From TMED27 sp037969235 (GTDB lineage: Bacteria; Pseudomonadota; Alphaproteobacteria; Micavibrionales; Micavibrionaceae): DNA of 23,256 nt. A model generated the notes under the pieces. It made no database searches and was not told where the DNA came from. It was given only the letters and a program-made list of their open reading frames with translations. The translations under genes were made by a program, and so were the position numbers. The DNA is taken from positions 1 through 23,256 of the forward strand of contig JBBKXA010000039.1 in NCBI GenBank assembly GCA_037969235.1, in the 5' to 3' direction. Every line of letters starts with the position of its first letter. Positions within the stretch are counted from its first letter, which is position 1. Of the stretch, positions 14,692 through 22,558 are shown piece after piece.

Positions 14692-14693
14692 AC
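14679..14693. promoter_or_regulatory. LexA (SOS) box, alphaproteobacterial direct-repeat type
   Basis: GAAC-CAATATA-GAAC, that is GTTC-TATATTG-GTTC on the other strand, fits GTTC-N7-GTTC, the LexA site established for Alphaproteobacteria. It lies 57 bases before the lexA ATG and over the -10 region, the expected place for autorepression. Confidence 0.88.
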
Positions 14694-14750
14694 AAAAGGT
14701 GATCGCATATTTTATGTGCCGCGTCATTACAGCTAAGAGGAATATTAATT

Positions 14751-15413
14751 ATGCTTACTAAAAAACAACATAATTTGCTGCTGTTTATTCATCAGCGCCT
14801 TCAGGAAGATGATGTGCCGCCTTCGTTTGAGGAGATGAAAGACGCATTGGGATTGAAATCAAAATCGGGTATTCATCGCCTTATCAGTGGTCTTGAAGAG
14901 CGTGGGTATATTGAGCGCTTGCCGCACCGTGCGCGTGCATTAGAGATCAAGCGCTTGCCTGAGGGGATGAAGAAGGATGCGTCTGGTTCTGGAGCGGATT
15001 TACGTGGCGGTCATGCGAATGAAAATCAATTTGAACAGATTCCGTTCTACGGGAAAATTGCTGCGGGTACGCCTATTGCTGCGATTGCTGATGAAGGTGA
15101 GTTTTTGCAGGTTCCGCTGGGGTTTTCTGGCGCTGGTGATCTGTACGCCTTGACGATCGAAGGGGATTCCATGATTAAAGCGGGCATTCATGATCGTGAT
15201 GTTGTGGTGATTAAACGTTGCGATAGTGCCGAGAACGGCGCAATTATTGTGGCATTGGTTGATGATGAAGAAGCAACGCTCAAGCGTCTTCGTCGTGCAG
15301 GTGATAAGATCGTGCTAGAGCCGGAAAATGATGAGTATGAACCACGTATTTTGGAAGCTAATCGTGTGAAAATTCAAGGCCGGCTGGTGAGCCTACTACG
15401 TACTTATCACTAG
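14751..15413 (+). CDS. lexA: LexA, SOS-response repressor
   Basis: LexA represses DNA-damage genes and cuts itself when RecA filaments form. The 220-residue protein has an N-terminal winged helix (1-65, with PPSFEEMKDALGLKSKSGIHRLISGLEERG), a linker of about 30 residues, and a C-terminal S24 peptidase domain. The self-cleavage bond is A105-G106 in GKIAAGTPI; the catalytic dyad is S140 (EGDSMIKAGI) and K178 (EEATLKRL). AGAGG lies upstream of the ATG as ribosome site. Its own promoter carries a LexA box. It converges with comEC, with a gap of 13 bases and no clear terminator. Confidence 0.98.
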   Translation: MLTKKQHNLLLFIHQRLQEDDVPPSFEEMKDALGLKSKSGIHRLISGLEERGYIERLPHRARALEIKRLPEGMKKDASGSGADLRGGHANENQFEQIPFYGKIAAGTPIAAIADEGEFLQVPLGFSGAGDLYALTIEGDSMIKAGIHDRDVVVIKRCDSAENGAIIVALVDDEEATLKRLRRAGDKIVLEPENDEYEPRILEANRVKIQGRLVSLLRTYH

Positions 15414-15426
15414 GCATTATGCGTGT

Positions 15427-17523
15427 TTATTTTTGCGCATCAGCAACCCATGGGCGTTTGCCGCGCATTTCGGCGACGGTTTTTATTAATGGTGGGTTTT
15501 GTAAATATATGGCGTACGCACCGTTTTTGAAGGTTTCAAATCGGCCAATTGTGATTGCAGAGCCGCACTCTGGCAGCGGTTTGTTTGAAATTATAATATC
15601 TGCCCATCCGCATTCTTCTGTGATTTTTGAAGCGTCATTTATATAGGCCACTCTTATTTTATTGCGCTCAAAGCGGCAGCCATGTTCACCGCATTGCATA
15701 TCTTCAAAAACCCCCTCTTTTGGAAATTTGGCGGGTTTTTGTTTGGTGTCCATAGCAGAGGCGGTGCTCCATTGTTCGCGCGTAAAGCGCTCTTTTCTTA
15801 AGTCGGAGAAGATAAGCTGATTATTTTGCCCTTTAAATGCGATGAGGTCGGCGTTTGCTGATATGAGGATATCGGGCTGCTGGATTTTTAATATCGCGAT
15901 AAAGAACAATGCTATGGGGATTAAGCCTATTAAGCGCATGCGACCTTCTGTGAGCAAAATGATTGCATACCCACTGGCAAATGTGGCGATGAGACTGGCT
16001 GGCCATAGAATGACGTGAAAAACAGCGTAGTTGAGAGAGGAAACAAAATGCGCAATGGCTAATATTTGTGAAATACCCCAGCCAATAGCGGGCAACGATA
16101 AGCTTTCCAAACCAATGGGAAGCAGGAAATAATAGAGCACGCAAAATGGCATCACTATAAAAGCGAGTATTGGCATCGCTAAAATATTCGCGGCAAGGCT
16201 GTAGATGGCTAAAGATTGAAAATGATAGAGCGCGAAGGGCGCAGTAGCGAATGTTGCGACAATTGTGGTGAAAGATACGCCCAACACGTACAGGCCGATA
16301 CGCTTTAAAATTCCAGCTTTGCGGTGTATACGCGACCAAAATGGGCGTATTACAGTATAAAAAGCGACCAACGCTGCTACGGCGGAAAAAGACATTTGAA
16401 AGCTTGCGGACATTAGGCTTTCCGGGGCTATAAGCAAAACAACGATTGCGGAAAATGCGACGAGGCGCATGGATAGAGGCGTACGATCAATCATTATCGC
16501 AAGAAAAACTATTGATGTCATTAATAATGCGCGCTGTGTGGGTATGGTTGCTCCGGCGATCAGCATGTAAAATGTTGCGGCGCTCAATGCACAAATGGCG
16601 GCATATTTTTTTATTGGCTTATTTAATGCAATTTGCGGTATTAAAGCGAGCAAAAGACGTACAATGAAGAATACGACACCAAAAAATAGTCCAATATGAA
16701 GACCAGAGATAGCGAGCATGTGCGCAAGACCCGCATGGCGCATGGCTTCTTGGTCATTTTCTGAAATTGCTGTGCGTTGCCCAACCATTAATGCGGCTGC
16801 AACTCCACCTGCTATGGTTAAATGCTGAGTTAAATTGCTTGCGACGTCGTTTCGGAGGTTTTCTATAATCTTTTTTATTCCGCCTACTGGCTTACTCTCG
16901 ATTTCAGGCGTACCATATGCAAAACCGACGGCCCCAATTGATTTATAATACATATATCGCTGAAAATCAAAGCCGCCTGGTAGCGCAGGTGGTGATGGAG
17001 GATTTAGGCCGCTGAGGATAGAAATTTTTTGTCCTGCACGTAAGGGCTCATTTGTTTTTCTAAACTTTATCCTAATTTTATCCGGAGCCTTATCCACAGG
17101 TACGTTTTCTATGGTTATGTCCTTTAATGAGACTCTAACAGCGCTGTTATCCACAAAGTTTTCCACATGCTCTATTGTCCCATGTACTTGTGCAAATTTT
17201 ATCTCATTTTTCAGAATATGGGTGTGGACTAGCTCTGTACGTATTTTTGATGCCATAAATCCTGCAGCAACACACGTTATAAAAAATATAATTATGCGAA
17301 ATTTTACGTTTTGATACAACCAAAGGCATAAAACTACGGGGCATGCCCCGGCTGCGAAAAAGACAAATAAGGATGGTTCGTTTTTAGGAAGGAAATAAGC
17401 GAGAATACCTAGGGCGATAAAAACTGGCGCCCATAGGAATACATGCGGGCGTTGTCGCGCGATTGCATCTGCTAAAAAAATGCGGGTGAATATTCGTGGC
17501 ATTTTATGCCGAAAGCCTTGCAT
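15427..17523 (-). CDS. comEC: ComEC/Rec2-family DNA-uptake channel protein
   Basis: ComEC forms the inner-membrane channel for single-stranded DNA in natural transformation. The 698-residue protein has N-terminal membrane helices, a soluble OB-like DUF4131 domain (about 80-200, VHGTIEHVENF onward), and the multi-helix competence domain opened by MVGQRTAISENDQEAMRHAGLAHMLAISGLHIG. The C-terminal soluble part (about 550-698) has two cysteines in MQCGEHGCRF but no HxHxDH, so the metallo-beta-lactamase site found in other ComEC proteins is absent, as in many alphaproteobacterial homologues. M1 has no ribosome site; M8 (MPRIFTR) has AAGG about 14 bases upstream and is an alternative. It is divergent from gltX. 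Whether the cell is transformable cannot be judged from this gene alone. Confidence 0.94.
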   Translation of the reverse strand: MQGFRHKMPRIFTRIFLADAIARQRPHVFLWAPVFIALGILAYFLPKNEPSLFVFFAAGACPVVLCLWLYQNVKFRIIIFFITCVAAGFMASKIRTELVHTHILKNEIKFAQVHGTIEHVENFVDNSAVRVSLKDITIENVPVDKAPDKIRIKFRKTNEPLRAGQKISILSGLNPPSPPALPGGFDFQRYMYYKSIGAVGFAYGTPEIESKPVGGIKKIIENLRNDVASNLTQHLTIAGGVAAALMVGQRTAISENDQEAMRHAGLAHMLAISGLHIGLFFGVVFFIVRLLLALIPQIALNKPIKKYAAICALSAATFYMLIAGATIPTQRALLMTSIVFLAIMIDRTPLSMRLVAFSAIVVLLIAPESLMSASFQMSFSAVAALVAFYTVIRPFWSRIHRKAGILKRIGLYVLGVSFTTIVATFATAPFALYHFQSLAIYSLAANILAMPILAFIVMPFCVLYYFLLPIGLESLSLPAIGWGISQILAIAHFVSSLNYAVFHVILWPASLIATFASGYAIILLTEGRMRLIGLIPIALFFIAILKIQQPDILISANADLIAFKGQNNQLIFSDLRKERFTREQWSTASAMDTKQKPAKFPKEGVFEDMQCGEHGCRFERNKIRVAYINDASKITEECGWADIIISNKPLPECGSAITIGRFETFKNGAYAIYLQNPPLIKTVAEMRGKRPWVADAQK

Positions 17524-17636
17524 GATGTGCGTATCATCTTTATGTGTTAAACGTTATCTTTAGCGCAAAAATGCAGATAAAAAAAGCAGAACTGCGCATG
17601 ACTTTTGCACCACACATATAAAAAGGCCTTTGAGCA

Positions 17637-19049
17637 ATGACTGTCATTACACGTTTCCCCCCTTCCCCGACCGGTATGATGCATATTGGAACGGCGCGCA
17701 CGGCTTTGTTTAACTGGCTATATGCCAAGCATACCGGCGGAAAGATGCTGTTTCGTATTGAGGATACTGATCGCAAACGCCATAATGAAGATGCTGTTGG
17801 GGCTCTGATTAGGGCGCTGGAGTGGTTGGAGTTGGATTATGATGGCGAAATTGTATCGCAATTTGAGCAGCAGGCGCGTCATCGTGAGGTTGCTGAAGAG
17901 TTGTTGGGTAAAAATGCGGCTTACAAATGTTATTGCAGTGCGGAGGAATTAGAAGAAATGCGCACCGCAGCAAAAGCGGCAGGGAAGCCTACGTTTTATG
18001 ATCGTCGTTGGCGTGATGCTTCGGCGCAAGAGATTGATAAAATGGGGGATAAGCCTTTTGTGGTACGAATTAAAGCGCCGTTAGAAGGTGTTTCAACGGT
18101 TCCTGATTTGGTTCAAGGCGATGTGACAGTGGCTAATGATCATCTTGATGATTTTATTTTGCTACGTTCAGATGGCTCGCCGACTTATATGCTCAGCGTT
18201 GTTGTGGACGATCATGATATGGGTGTGACGCATGTTTTGCGCGGAGATGACCATTTGAACAATACGTTTCGGCAGAATATTATTTATGATGCGATGGGTT
18301 GGGATAAGCCGGAATATGGGCATGTGCCGCTTATACTTGGGCCAGATGGGGCGAAAATGTCTAAGCGTCATGGTGCGGCGAGTGTTGAGGAATATCGTGA
18401 AATGGGGTATTTGCCCGAGGCGATGCGTAATTATTTGCTGCGGCTGGGTTGGGGACATGGTGATGCGGAGATTATATCTACAGCAGAGGCGATAGAGTGG
18501 TTTGATTTTAAAGGTATCGGCAAATCACCGTCACGTTTTGATTTTGCGAAACTGGAGAGTATTAATGCGCATTACATGAAGGCCAGTGAAGGGCAGCGCT
18601 TGATTGATTTATCTTTGCCGTTTTATGAAACGCGCCATGGCATTCGACCAGATAAAATTGCGCAAGCGCGCATATTGGCGGCGTGTGATGAATTGAAGGA
18701 TCGGGCGAAAACTTTGTTGCAGTTTGCGGATGAATCGGTGTTTTTTGCTAAGAAAGTCCCGTTTGAATATGACGATAAGGCCGCACCGTTATTGGCGGAT
18801 AAGGCTGTGTTGCAAATGTTACGTGATCGTTTATCGGCGCTTGAAGGTTTTAAGGCCGAGGACATTCAAAATATTTGCAAAGACGTGGCTGCAGATTTGA
18901 TGGATGGAAAAATGGGTAAGGTTGGTATGCCATTACGTGCTGCGCTAACGGGGACGACAAATTCTCCCTCTATTTTTCATGCAGCGGAGATTTTGGGCAA
19001 AGAAGAAACATGCGCGAGAATTGATGCGGCAATAGCTTTTCAGGGCTGA
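17637..19049 (+). CDS. gltX: Glutamyl-tRNA synthetase
   Basis: The enzyme charges tRNA-Glu, and in species with GatCAB often also tRNA-Gln. It has 470 residues. The class I signatures are HIGT (16-19) in RFPPSPTGMMHIGTARTALF and KMSKRHG at about 240. The FRIEDTDRKR motif and the anticodon-binding helical C-terminus are present. AAAAGG lies 11 bases before the ATG. Many Alphaproteobacteria have two gltX copies, so specificity for Glu versus Gln cannot be fixed here. It is followed after 127 bases by gltA. Confidence 0.97.
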   Translation: MTVITRFPPSPTGMMHIGTARTALFNWLYAKHTGGKMLFRIEDTDRKRHNEDAVGALIRALEWLELDYDGEIVSQFEQQARHREVAEELLGKNAAYKCYCSAEELEEMRTAAKAAGKPTFYDRRWRDASAQEIDKMGDKPFVVRIKAPLEGVSTVPDLVQGDVTVANDHLDDFILLRSDGSPTYMLSVVVDDHDMGVTHVLRGDDHLNNTFRQNIIYDAMGWDKPEYGHVPLILGPDGAKMSKRHGAASVEEYREMGYLPEAMRNYLLRLGWGHGDAEIISTAEAIEWFDFKGIGKSPSRFDFAKLESINAHYMKASEGQRLIDLSLPFYETRHGIRPDKIAQARILAACDELKDRAKTLLQFADESVFFAKKVPFEYDDKAAPLLADKAVLQMLRDRLSALEGFKAEDIQNICKDVAADLMDGKMGKVGMPLRAALTGTTNSPSIFHAAEILGKEETCARIDAAIAFQG

Positions 19050-19107
19050 GGCTGAATTTTTGAATTACGCAATCTTGCGGCTTGTGAATTTTTTTAAATT
19101 CTATACA

Positions 19108-19141
19108 CTTGATATACGTATTTTCAAGACGTGTTCACGTC
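19108..19141 (+). promoter_or_regulatory. Two adjoining inverted repeats upstream of gltA
   Basis: CTTGA (19108-19112) and TCAAG (19124-19128) flank the 8-base palindrome ATACGTAT (19114-19121). It is followed directly by GACGTG-TT-CACGTC (19128-19141). The pair ends 35 bases before the gltA ATG, where operators commonly lie. Neither is followed by a T-run, so a gltX terminator is unlikely. No convincing -35/-10 pair was found; the regulator is unknown. Confidence 0.4.
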
Positions 19142-19176
19142 GCCTCCCTTCGCTCTAAACATCAAGGATCTTGCAC

Positions 19177-20487
19177 ATGGCTAATGATCAGACTGCTCAA
19201 AAAACATTTACGCTGACCAATGATGAAAGCGGGGAAAGCGTTAAGCTTCCTGTCCATGAGGGCACAATGGGGCCGCCTGTGATTGATGTACGCAAATTGT
19301 ATGAACAGACTGGACATTTTACATTTGACCCTAGCTTTACGGCCACGGGAAGTTGTAAATCGCGGCTGACTTATATTGATGGGGAAGAAGGCATTTTGAT
19401 GCATCGCGGGTACACGATTGAGGAGCTTGCGGAAAAGAGTTCTTTCCTTGAAGTGGCTTATGCGTTGCTGTATGGCGATTTGCCGAATGCTAAGGAGCTT
19501 GCGAAATTCGACCATGAAATCACTTATCACACAATGGTGCATGAGCAGATTCATTTATTTTTCCGTGGGTTTCGCCGTGATGCGCATCCTATGGCAGTTA
19601 TGTGCGGTGTTGTTGGTGGACTGGCGGCGTTCTACCATGACTCGCTGGATATTTGGGATGAGAAGCAACGCGAAATTTCTGCGCATCGTTTGATAGCGAA
19701 AATTCCGACTTTGGCGGCGATGACTTATAAATATGCAATAGGACAGCCATTTGTTTACCCACGCAATGATTTGAATTTTTCTGAAAATTTCCTTCATATG
19801 TGTTTTGCGCTTCCCGCAGAGGAATATAAAATTAATCCAGTTTTGGCTGATGCTATGGATAAAATTCTTATTTTGCATGCTGATCATGAGCAGAATGCTT
19901 CGACTTCGACCGTGCGGCTTGCGGGGTCTTCACAGGCTAATCCTTTTGCATGTATCGCATCAGGGATTGCGTCTTTGTGGGGGCCTGCGCATGGGGGGGC
20001 AAATCAGGCGGTTTTGGAAATGCTTGATGAAATTGGTGACAAGAAGAATATCCCTGAATTTATTGCACGCGCAAAAGATAAAGATGATCCGTTCAGGCTC
20101 ATGGGTTTTGGACATCGTGTTTATAAGAACTTTGATCCACGCGCAGGTGTTTTGAAAAAAGCGTGTGATGATGTTTTGGAAGATTTGGGCGTAGAAGATC
20201 CACGTTTAGAATTGGCGATGGAATTGGAGCGTATTGCGTTGGAAGACCCATATTTTGTGGAGCGCAAGTTGTTCCCAAATGTTGATTTTTATTCAGGTAT
20301 TATCCTTAAAGCGATGGGCTTTCCGACTTCGATGTTTACAGTTTTATTTGCTGTAGCGCGAACTGTGGGCTGGGTTTCACAGTGGAAAGAGATGATAGAG
20401 GAGCCATCATTGCGTATTGGTCGCCCGCGCCAGCTTTATACTGGCCCTGCGAAACGCCCGTACGTGCCGGTTGAGAAGCGGAAATAG
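19177..20487 (+). CDS. gltA: Citrate synthase
   Basis: Citrate synthase condenses oxaloacetate with acetyl-CoA at the entry of the TCA cycle. The ATG at 19177 gives 436 residues, with AAGGA 8 bases upstream; a TTG two codons earlier is less likely. It is the large hexameric type I form known from Gram-negative bacteria. Motifs: HRGYTIEELAEKS, LHADHEQNASTSTVR, GPAHGGANQAVLEML with the first catalytic His, MGFGHRVYKNFDPRA with the second, and NVDFYSGIILKAMGFP with the catalytic Asp. RPRQLYTG closes the active site region. It converges on lpxB with a gap of 22 bases. Confidence 0.98.
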   Translation: MANDQTAQKTFTLTNDESGESVKLPVHEGTMGPPVIDVRKLYEQTGHFTFDPSFTATGSCKSRLTYIDGEEGILMHRGYTIEELAEKSSFLEVAYALLYGDLPNAKELAKFDHEITYHTMVHEQIHLFFRGFRRDAHPMAVMCGVVGGLAAFYHDSLDIWDEKQREISAHRLIAKIPTLAAMTYKYAIGQPFVYPRNDLNFSENFLHMCFALPAEEYKINPVLADAMDKILILHADHEQNASTSTVRLAGSSQANPFACIASGIASLWGPAHGGANQAVLEMLDEIGDKKNIPEFIARAKDKDDPFRLMGFGHRVYKNFDPRAGVLKKACDDVLEDLGVEDPRLELAMELERIALEDPYFVERKLFPNVDFYSGIILKAMGFPTSMFTVLFAVARTVGWVSQWKEMIEEPSLRIGRPRQLYTGPAKRPYVPVEKRK

Positions 20488-20498
20488 CGCCGCTTTTT
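20476..20498 (+). terminator. Probable intrinsic terminator at the end of gltA
   Basis: AAGCGG (20476-20481) pairs with CCGCTT (20490-20495) around an 8-base loop that holds the gltA stop codon, and the stem runs into TTTTT. The stem is short, and the overlap with the coding end is unusual. lpxB converges from the other side. Confidence 0.45.
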
Positions 20499-20509
20499 AC
20501 GTCTGCTAA

Positions 20510-21685
20510 TTATGCGGCTTTGTCGTTTCTGTTTATATTGTCACAGACATCAAGCACGAATTTTGATGCGCGGCAGGACGCGTCATCGTTTTCCAGTTTG
20601 AGTAGTTCTCTTAACTCAACAAAACTTTTCTTTTGCTCGGCGACATCTTCAGGGTGAATCATGAGCCTGATCATCGCACGGGAGAGTGTGCTTGCGTTGC
20701 ATTGTCCTTGCAAGAATTCTGGCACGACTTGGCGATCAAGCAAGATATTTGTGAGATTGATATATTTCAGCTTTACGATCTGGCGCGCTATGGCGGCGGT
20801 AATGGGGTTGGTTTTGTATCCGATGATATGCGGGATATTCATATATGAAAGTTCCAGTCCTACTGTTCCAGAAACGGCCATGGCGATATCGCATGCGGCA
20901 AATGCATTCCATTTAGCTTCGTCTTTCACCACCATATGTTTAGTTGCGCGGCAATCTTTAAGCTTTTGACTTACATCATATTCCAACTCGGAGAGTGTGG
21001 GAACGATGATTTGTATGTTTGGGTTTTTCTCATGAAGTGCGTTGATTGTTTCTACAAAAGCGTCTCCGCAGGTCGAAATTTCGGCTTCGCGACTACCGAG
21101 GAATAAGCCTATGCAATAGGTGTCTTGGTCAATATTGCGTCTTTGTTTGAAGAGTTTTCCATCGGCGGCATTGCGGTCTATTTGTGTGATTGGATGGCCG
21201 ACATATTCACTACGGAGGCCGTGTTTTTCGAAATATGGAGGTTCGAACGGGAAAAGGCACATCATGCCATCAAGATATTCCGCGACTTTCTTCGCGCGAT
21301 CTGGGCGCCATGCCCATACTGTTGGCGCACCGTAATGGACAATTTTACCTTTATAATTTCCTCGTTTGCGAAGGCGTTGCGAGACTTGGAAATTGAAGTC
21401 GGGGAAATCAATGGTTACCACTATATCCGGTTTAAGGCGTTCAATTTCTTCGACCGTTGCATTAATAAGCTTTAGAAGACGCGGTAGTTGACCGATGACT
21501 TCCCAAATCCCCATCACGCAGAGCTCTTCTAATGGGATGATGCTTTCTAAGCCTTCGTCGATCATATGCTCGCCGCCGATTCCTTGGATATCGGTGATGC
21601 CATGTTGTTTAAGCCCTTGCATCAATGACGCGCCGAGGGAGTCGCCAGAGTGTTCGCCCGCGATCATGAATATTTTTTTGCTCAT
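20510..21685 (-). CDS. lpxB: Lipid-A-disaccharide synthase
   Basis: LpxB (glycosyltransferase family 19) joins UDP-2,3-diacylglucosamine to lipid X to form the lipid A disaccharide at the inner face of the inner membrane. The 391-residue protein has the N-terminal AGEHSGDSLGA, then DFPDFNF, VHYGAPTVWAWRPDRAKK, FPFEPPYFEKHGL, EYVGHPI, LFLGSREAEI and SGTVGLELSYMNIPHIIGYK. It begins 18 bases after lpxI in the same minus-strand run. The usual SR motif is within GSREAEI. No truncation is seen. Confidence 0.97.
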   Translation of the reverse strand: MSKKIFMIAGEHSGDSLGASLMQGLKQHGITDIQGIGGEHMIDEGLESIIPLEELCVMGIWEVIGQLPRLLKLINATVEEIERLKPDIVVTIDFPDFNFQVSQRLRKRGNYKGKIVHYGAPTVWAWRPDRAKKVAEYLDGMMCLFPFEPPYFEKHGLRSEYVGHPITQIDRNAADGKLFKQRRNIDQDTYCIGLFLGSREAEISTCGDAFVETINALHEKNPNIQIIVPTLSELEYDVSQKLKDCRATKHMVVKDEAKWNAFAACDIAMAVSGTVGLELSYMNIPHIIGYKTNPITAAIARQIVKLKYINLTNILLDRQVVPEFLQGQCNASTLSRAMIRLMIHPEDVAEQKKSFVELRELLKLENDDASCRASKFVLDVCDNINRNDKAA

Positions 21686-21703
21686 GGAAATATGCTTTCT
21701 GTT

Positions 21704-22558
21704 TTAAAAATCTGTTCCTACAAGAAATATTTTATACGCATCAGCTTTCTTTTTAACATTTTCGAGATCATGAATAAAGCTTTGCCGTGTGTGAACGGCA
21801 ATGCCCGATAATTTGGCGGCTTTAGCGTTTTCAATTGTGCGCATGCCTATGGTGGGTAAATCGAGATCGCGGTCTTGATCGGGTTTGCACATTTTCACCA
21901 GCACCGCCGCAGAGCCTTTGCGTTGTAAGGGGGCGCAGCGTTTAATTAGCTCGTCAGTGCCTTCGGCGGCTTCGATCCCGAGTACATGGCCTTGTTGCAT
22001 AATAATGGCTTGACCGATATCGAGGGCGCCTACGGTTTTGAGGATTTCAACGCCGCGCTGTATATCGAGGCTTTGGGTTTTATTGGGTTTGCTTTGGCCA
22101 ATTATGCCCGATGGCGCGAGAATTTCGGGCATGAATTTATGCGCGCCGTGGACGGTGAAGCCTTCTTTTTCTAAAAATGCGCGGAGTGATTTAAGGAGGC
22201 TGTCGTCGCCAAGAGCTTTCAGGCCAAGTTTGGCGAAGAATTCGGCTGTTTTTAAATCGGGTTTTAGCTCCATGATTGAAGGGCGGCGAATTTTTCCGAC
22301 GAGGATCATATCGTGGATGTCGTGGGATTTGAGTGTTTTGAAGATTGTGCCTGCCGCGCCTGGGCGGATTGTAGCGTATTCGTGTTCGCTATAATCATCG
22401 GGGTTGGCTTGGCCTTTAATCACGACAACGAAAGGCTTTATGCCTTGGTCACGGCAACGGTTAGCTAGGTGGATGGGGATATCGCCGCCGCCCGCGATGA
22501 TGCCAACGCTTTGTGGCTGGGCTTGTTTAGGCTCTAATGTTTTTTCGCGGGCTGGCAT
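21704..22558 (-). CDS. lpxI: UDP-2,3-diacylglucosamine pyrophosphatase LpxI
   Basis: LpxI hydrolyses UDP-2,3-diacylglucosamine to lipid X and UMP; it replaces LpxH in Alphaproteobacteria and some other groups. The 284-residue protein has IIAGGGDIPIHLANRC near the N-terminus, VGKIRRPS, LGDDSLLKSL, EGTDELIKRC and DLPTIGMRT, the region that holds the catalytic Asp in Caulobacter LpxI. The ATG lies 25 bases inside the end of lpxA with no evident ribosome site, so it is translationally coupled to lpxA; the conserved domain begins near residue 18, so a later start is conceivable. Confidence 0.95.
   Translation of the reverse strand: MPAREKTLEPKQAQPQSVGIIAGGGDIPIHLANRCRDQGIKPFVVVIKGQANPDDYSEHEYATIRPGAAGTIFKTLKSHDIHDMILVGKIRRPSIMELKPDLKTAEFFAKLGLKALGDDSLLKSLRAFLEKEGFTVHGAHKFMPEILAPSGIIGQSKPNKTQSLDIQRGVEILKTVGALDIGQAIIMQQGHVLGIEAAEGTDELIKRCAPLQRKGSAAVLVKMCKPDQDRDLDLPTIGMRTIENAKAAKLSGIAVHTRQSFIHDLENVKKKADAYKIFLVGTDF

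Noticed and set aside
17593..17622. TATAAA before gltX as a promoter
   Set aside because: No -35-like hexamer lies 15-19 bases upstream, so the match is probably chance in an A-rich stretch.
20489..20518. GCCGC...GCGGC pair between gltA and lpxB as a bidirectional terminator
   Set aside because: The loop would be 20 bases; the AAGCGG/CCGCTT stem with T-run at 20476-20498 is a better explanation.
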